This document shows, piece after piece, positions 4,151 through 6,439 of a DNA stretch of 6,439 nt. Position 1 is the stretch's first letter; every line of letters begins with the position of its first letter. The notes below the pieces were generated by a model that was not told where the DNA came from, ran no database searches, and saw only the letters and a program-made list of their open reading frames with translations. The DNA comes from an uncultured Oscillospiraceae bacterium (GTDB lineage: Bacteria > Bacillota > Clostridia > Oscillospirales > Oscillospiraceae): contig CAAERF010000077.1 of the NCBI GenBank assembly GCA_900758315.1, positions 1 through 6,439 of the forward strand, written 5' to 3'. Made by a program: the position numbers and the translations under genes.

Positions 4151-4166
4151 TGCTTTCTCTTACAAT
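4138..4166 (+). promoter_or_regulatory. Probable promoter of the tandem-HTH/integrase operon
   Basis: TTAACT (4138-4143) and TACAAT (4161-4166) are 17 bp apart, so the -35 box overlaps the terminator tail. The predicted start near 4173 gives a leader of about 35 bases. The -35 match is only four of six. Confidence 0.4.
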
Positions 4167-4207
4167 GAGGCCATAGCAAGAAAAACTTTATAGAGGAGGC
4201 AAAAGCC

Positions 4208-4645
4208 ATGCAGAAACAAAGAGTAAAGACCAGTATGTCTGTACCAGAGATGGGCAAAATGCTTGGGCTTGGTAAAGTAGAATCCTACTGGTTGGTTAAA
4301 AAGAACTATTTCAAAACAATTCAAGTGGCCGGACGAATGAGAGTTATGCTGGATAGTTTTGAAGATTGGTATGCCGGCCAGTTCCACTATAAAAAAGTGG
4401 ATGGTACACCGCCCGGAGAGAAATGGCGGCATACTACGATGTCAGTACCGGAAATGGCGGATCTTTTGGGGCTGAAATCTGGCACAGCTTATGACCTTGT
4501 TAAAAGGGGCTATTTTGAGACGACCTTGATTGATCGAAGAATTCGTATCATTACCAGCAGTTTTGAAGCCTGGTATCAAAAGCAAACTCATTATGTGAAA
4601 ATCTCAGAAAGGAGCAATGAAAATGGCATCTATCGTGAAGCGTAA
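4208..4645 (+). CDS. Tandem two-domain excisionase-like DNA-binding protein
   Basis: This 145-residue protein contains the same winged helix-turn-helix domain twice. Domain 1 (residues 8-55) runs from TSMSVPEMGKMLGLGK to SFEDWY; domain 2 (77-123) runs from TTMSVPEMADLLGLKS to SFEAWY. Both end in a similar HY-K segment (FHYKKV, THYVKI), showing an internal duplication. GAGGAGG lies just upstream of the ATG. The 3' end overlaps the integrase start by 23 bp, so the two are translationally coupled. Two linked domains could grip adjacent sites near the attachment region and act as the excision factor or control integrase level. Domain 1 carries an unusual recognition stretch (KVESYWLVKKNYF), so the two halves may have different specificity. 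Confidence 0.75.
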   Translation: MQKQRVKTSMSVPEMGKMLGLGKVESYWLVKKNYFKTIQVAGRMRVMLDSFEDWYAGQFHYKKVDGTPPGEKWRHTTMSVPEMADLLGLKSGTAYDLVKRGYFETTLIDRRIRIITSSFEAWYQKQTHYVKISERSNENGIYREA

Positions 4646-6014
4646 AAGCAAATATTCTGTGGTGTATGATTACACAGATGAAAACGGAAAACGCAGACAG
4701 CGTTGGGAAACCTTCAGCACAAATGCAGAAGCAAAAAAACGAAAAAAGCAAATTGAGTATGAGCAGGACTCTGGAACCTTCTTTATTCCTACGGCAAAGA
4801 CCCTGAACGATCTGCTCGATGAATATATGTCCATCTATGGTGTAAATACCTGGGCAATGTCAACATATGAAAGCCGCCGTGGTCTGGCGAGAAACTACAT
4901 AACTCCTATTATCGGAGATATGTTACTATCCGACATCACTCCAAGGATGATGGATAAGTATTACCGCGATCTGCTCTCTGTGAAAACGGTAAGCGTCAAC
5001 AACCGAAAACCCACAAGCGAATATCTGACCCCGCATACAGTAAGAGAAATTCACAAGCTACTTCGCAGTGCCTTTAATCAGGCGGTGCGTTGGGAACTAA
5101 TCAGCCGTAACCCTGTCCTGAATGCGACACTTCCCAAAGAAGAACATAAAGAACGGGATATATGGACTGCCGAAACTCTGAGCAAGGCTATGGAAGTCTG
5201 TGATGATCCTATCCTCTCCCTTGCCTTAAATCTGGCGTTCTCCTGCTCTTTACGCATTGGCGAAATGCTGGGCCTTACCTGGGACTGCATTGATATTGCA
5301 CCACAGAGCATAGAAAATGGTTCAGCTTATATATTCGTCAACAAAGAGCTGCAACGGGTTACACGAGGTGCATTGGACGATTTGAGCGACAAAGGTGTTA
5401 TTAAGAAGTTTCCACCTTGCATAGCCAGTACCCATACTGCTCTGGTTCTGAAAGAGCCTAAAACCAAAACCAGTATTCGCCGTGTGTACCTGCCGAAAAC
5501 AGTTGCCTATATGCTGGTAGAAAGAAAAAAAGAAATTGATGAGCTGATGGATCTGTTTGGAGATGAATACATCGACAATAACCTGGTCTTTTGCTCCAGC
5601 AATGGCCGTCCGATGGAAAGCCAGGTGATTAACCGTGCTTTCAATAAACTTATCAAAGAAAACGGACTGCCTCATGTTGTATTCCATTCTCTCCGTCACT
5701 CCAGTATCACCTACAAGCTGAAACTCAATGGTGGCGATATGAAATCCGTCCAGGGCGACTCTGGTCATGCTCAGGTAAAAATGGTTGCGGATGTCTATTC
5801 TCACATCATCGACGAGGATCGGTGCATAAACGCTCAGCGATTGGAGGAAGCTTTTTATTCCTCCAAGACTCCTGATCCTGTTGAAGATACAGAGGCAGAA
5901 ACTTCGGATACTATCGTCACTGAAAGCAATGAAAGTGATGCAGCGAAGATACTGGAACTGCTTAAAAATCCCGAAACTGCCGCACTGCTCAAGCAGCTGG
6001 CAAAGGCTTTATAA
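4623..6014 (+). CDS. int: Site-specific tyrosine recombinase (integrase)
   Basis: This 463-residue protein catalyses integration and excision of the element. The N-terminal arm-binding domain (about 1-50: MASIVKRKSKYSVVYDYTDE) is followed by a SAM-like core-binding domain (about 60-160) and the catalytic domain (about 180-415). The catalytic residues are all present: Arg211 in SLRIGEMLGL, Lys282 in EPKTKTSIRR, His355 and Arg358 in FHSLRHS, His382 in SGHAQ, and the nucleophile Tyr392 in VYSHI. The stretch between Arg211 and Lys282 is long. The tail (about 417-463) is an acidic linker ending in a helix (AAKILELLKNPETAALLKQL). ATG 4623 was chosen because GGAG ends 8 bases upstream; ATG 4617 would be only 2 bases away. 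It converges on the tRNA-Arg gene, its likely target. Confidence 0.95.
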   Translation: MASIVKRKSKYSVVYDYTDENGKRRQRWETFSTNAEAKKRKKQIEYEQDSGTFFIPTAKTLNDLLDEYMSIYGVNTWAMSTYESRRGLARNYITPIIGDMLLSDITPRMMDKYYRDLLSVKTVSVNNRKPTSEYLTPHTVREIHKLLRSAFNQAVRWELISRNPVLNATLPKEEHKERDIWTAETLSKAMEVCDDPILSLALNLAFSCSLRIGEMLGLTWDCIDIAPQSIENGSAYIFVNKELQRVTRGALDDLSDKGVIKKFPPCIASTHTALVLKEPKTKTSIRRVYLPKTVAYMLVERKKEIDELMDLFGDEYIDNNLVFCSSNGRPMESQVINRAFNKLIKENGLPHVVFHSLRHSSITYKLKLNGGDMKSVQGDSGHAQVKMVADVYSHIIDEDRCINAQRLEEAFYSSKTPDPVEDTEAETSDTIVTESNESDAAKILELLKNPETAALLKQLAKAL

Positions 6015-6030
6015 AGTCCCTCCCTCAGAA

Positions 6031-6062
6031 GAACGCCTCTCACTTTGTGAGAGGTTTTCTTC
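6031..6062 (+). terminator. Intrinsic terminator after the integrase
   Basis: CCTCTCAC (6036-6043) and GTGAGAGG (6047-6054) form a perfect 8-bp stem with a TTT loop, followed by TTTTCTTC. It starts about 20 bases after the integrase stop. Confidence 0.85.
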
Positions 6063-6100
6063 GTTTGAACCACTTTGCACAGTGACCAAACACTTTTTTT

Positions 6101-6274
6101 GTTAGCAAGGTTCTGAAGGCATTTTTGAGCGATGTTAGCAAATTCGCGATTTTGTTTGCAACTTCCTCTGATTTCTGCTAACAAATGTTTGCAAGCTCTT
6201 TTGGTAAAAATCGAACCTCTGACTTACCGCATTTCTTAGCAAAAGACCAAATCTCGTTAGCAAATGTTAGCAAA
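6101..6274. repeat. Array of GTTAGCAAA repeats, probable integrase arm sites
   Basis: GTTAGCAA occurs exactly at 6101, 6134, 6256 and 6266 on the + strand. Near matches are GTTTGCAA at 6154 and 6187, CTTAGCAAA at 6235, and GTTAGCAG on the - strand at 6175-6182. The last two exact copies are 10 bp apart. Between the integrase and its tRNA target this is where arm-type sites bound by the integrase N-terminal domain are expected. No gene is visible here. Confidence 0.65.
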
Positions 6275-6310
6275 CCAAGGTTTTTTGCAAAAAAGCCACA
6301 AAAGCCGCAG

Positions 6311-6354
6311 AAATAAGAAAAGCCGAAAACCCTGATAAATCAAAGGTTTTCGGC
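6311..6354 (-). terminator. Intrinsic terminator of the tRNA-Arg gene
   Basis: On the - strand GCCGAAAACC pairs with GGTTTTCGGC (10 bp; 6354-6345 with 6331-6322) around a 13-base loop and is followed by TTTTCTTATTT. It begins 8 bases past the CCA end. If the element integrated at the tRNA, this terminator is supplied by element DNA. Confidence 0.8.
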
Positions 6355-6356
6355 GT

Positions 6357-6388
6357 GTTTGCTGGCGTCCCTGGCGGGATTCGAACCC
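6357..6388. other. Probable attachment site at the tRNA 3' end
   Basis: The 3' part of the tRNA (T-arm, acceptor strand and CCA) faces the integrase, the usual integration target for such recombinases. The bases just past CCA (GCAAAC on the - strand) resemble the AGCAAA part of the arm repeats. The limits are approximate; no second copy is found in this window, so the other end must lie outside. Confidence 0.45.
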
Positions 6389-6439
6389 ACGGCCTTTCGC
6401 TTAGGAGGCGAACGCTCTATCCTGCTGAGCTACAGAGAC
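6363..6439 (-). tRNA. tRNA-Arg, anticodon CCT
   Basis: On the - strand a complete 77-base tRNA is visible. The 7-bp acceptor stem GTCTCTG/CAGGGAC has one G-T pair; the D-stem is GCTC/GAGC, the anticodon stem TTCGC/GCGAA with loop CTCCTAA, and the T-arm GTGGG-TTCGAAT-CCCGC. The discriminator is G and CCA is encoded. Anticodon CCT (+ strand 6403-6405) reads AGG, a rare arginine codon. The first base of the tRNA is the last base of the window, so its promoter is not seen. Confidence 0.97.

Noticed and set aside
5322..5804. 160-codon - strand frame inside the integrase gene
   Set aside because: It is an antisense shadow of the integrase, whose catalytic residues are all intact in the + frame.

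Overview
The window looks like the integration-and-regulation end of an integrative mobile element (ICE-like or a related genomic island) from a low-to-mid-GC gut-type Clostridium relative (Firmicutes). This rests on strong AGGAGG ribosome sites, GTG/TTG starts, the gene families present, and a convergent tyrosine integrase next to the 3' end of a tRNA-Arg(CCT). No relaxase, coupling protein or replication gene is visible, so whether the element conjugates cannot be judged. The other end lies outside the window.

Layout. Positions 1-397: C-terminal part of a WYL-domain regulator and a strong terminator. Positions 416-1486: a sigma-A promoter carrying operator-like inverted repeats, driving a repressor/metalloprotease pair of the ImmR-ImmA type. 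Positions 1557-2175: a perfect 20-bp palindrome related to the operator of the repressor promoter, then an ArpU/sigma-region-4-like gene whose 3' end runs into CCGAC repeats spaced exactly 11 bp. Positions 2177-2427: an extended -10 promoter and a leader holding two tandem intrinsic terminators, competing stems and a decayed small reading frame, in front of a sigma-70-region-4-like gene (2428-2976). Positions 2977-3464: an interval without a confident gene, rich in hairpins and possible small reading frames. Positions 3465-4150: a MazF/PemK-type toxin, an excisionase-like helix-turn-helix protein and a terminator. Positions 4208-6062: a protein with two tandem excisionase-like domains overlapping the integrase gene, then a terminator. 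Positions 6101-6439: an array of GTTAGCAAA repeats (probable integrase arm sites), the tRNA terminator and the tRNA-Arg gene, probably the attachment site.

A working model (inference): the XRE repressor holds down its own promoter and the ArpU-like gene through the shared TGTTCG-N8-CGAACA operator. ImmA-like proteolysis lifts repression. The ArpU-like protein may act at the 11-bp repeats to fire the leader promoter. Transcription must then pass two terminators to express the sigma-like protein, which could switch on later genes. Excisionase-like proteins and the integrase excise the element at the tRNA. The mazF-like gene in the excision module could stabilise the element. The most notable features are the phased repeats plus tandem-terminator leader, the shared operator, a 13-base motif found in front of hairpins at two places, and the integrase-end repeat array.
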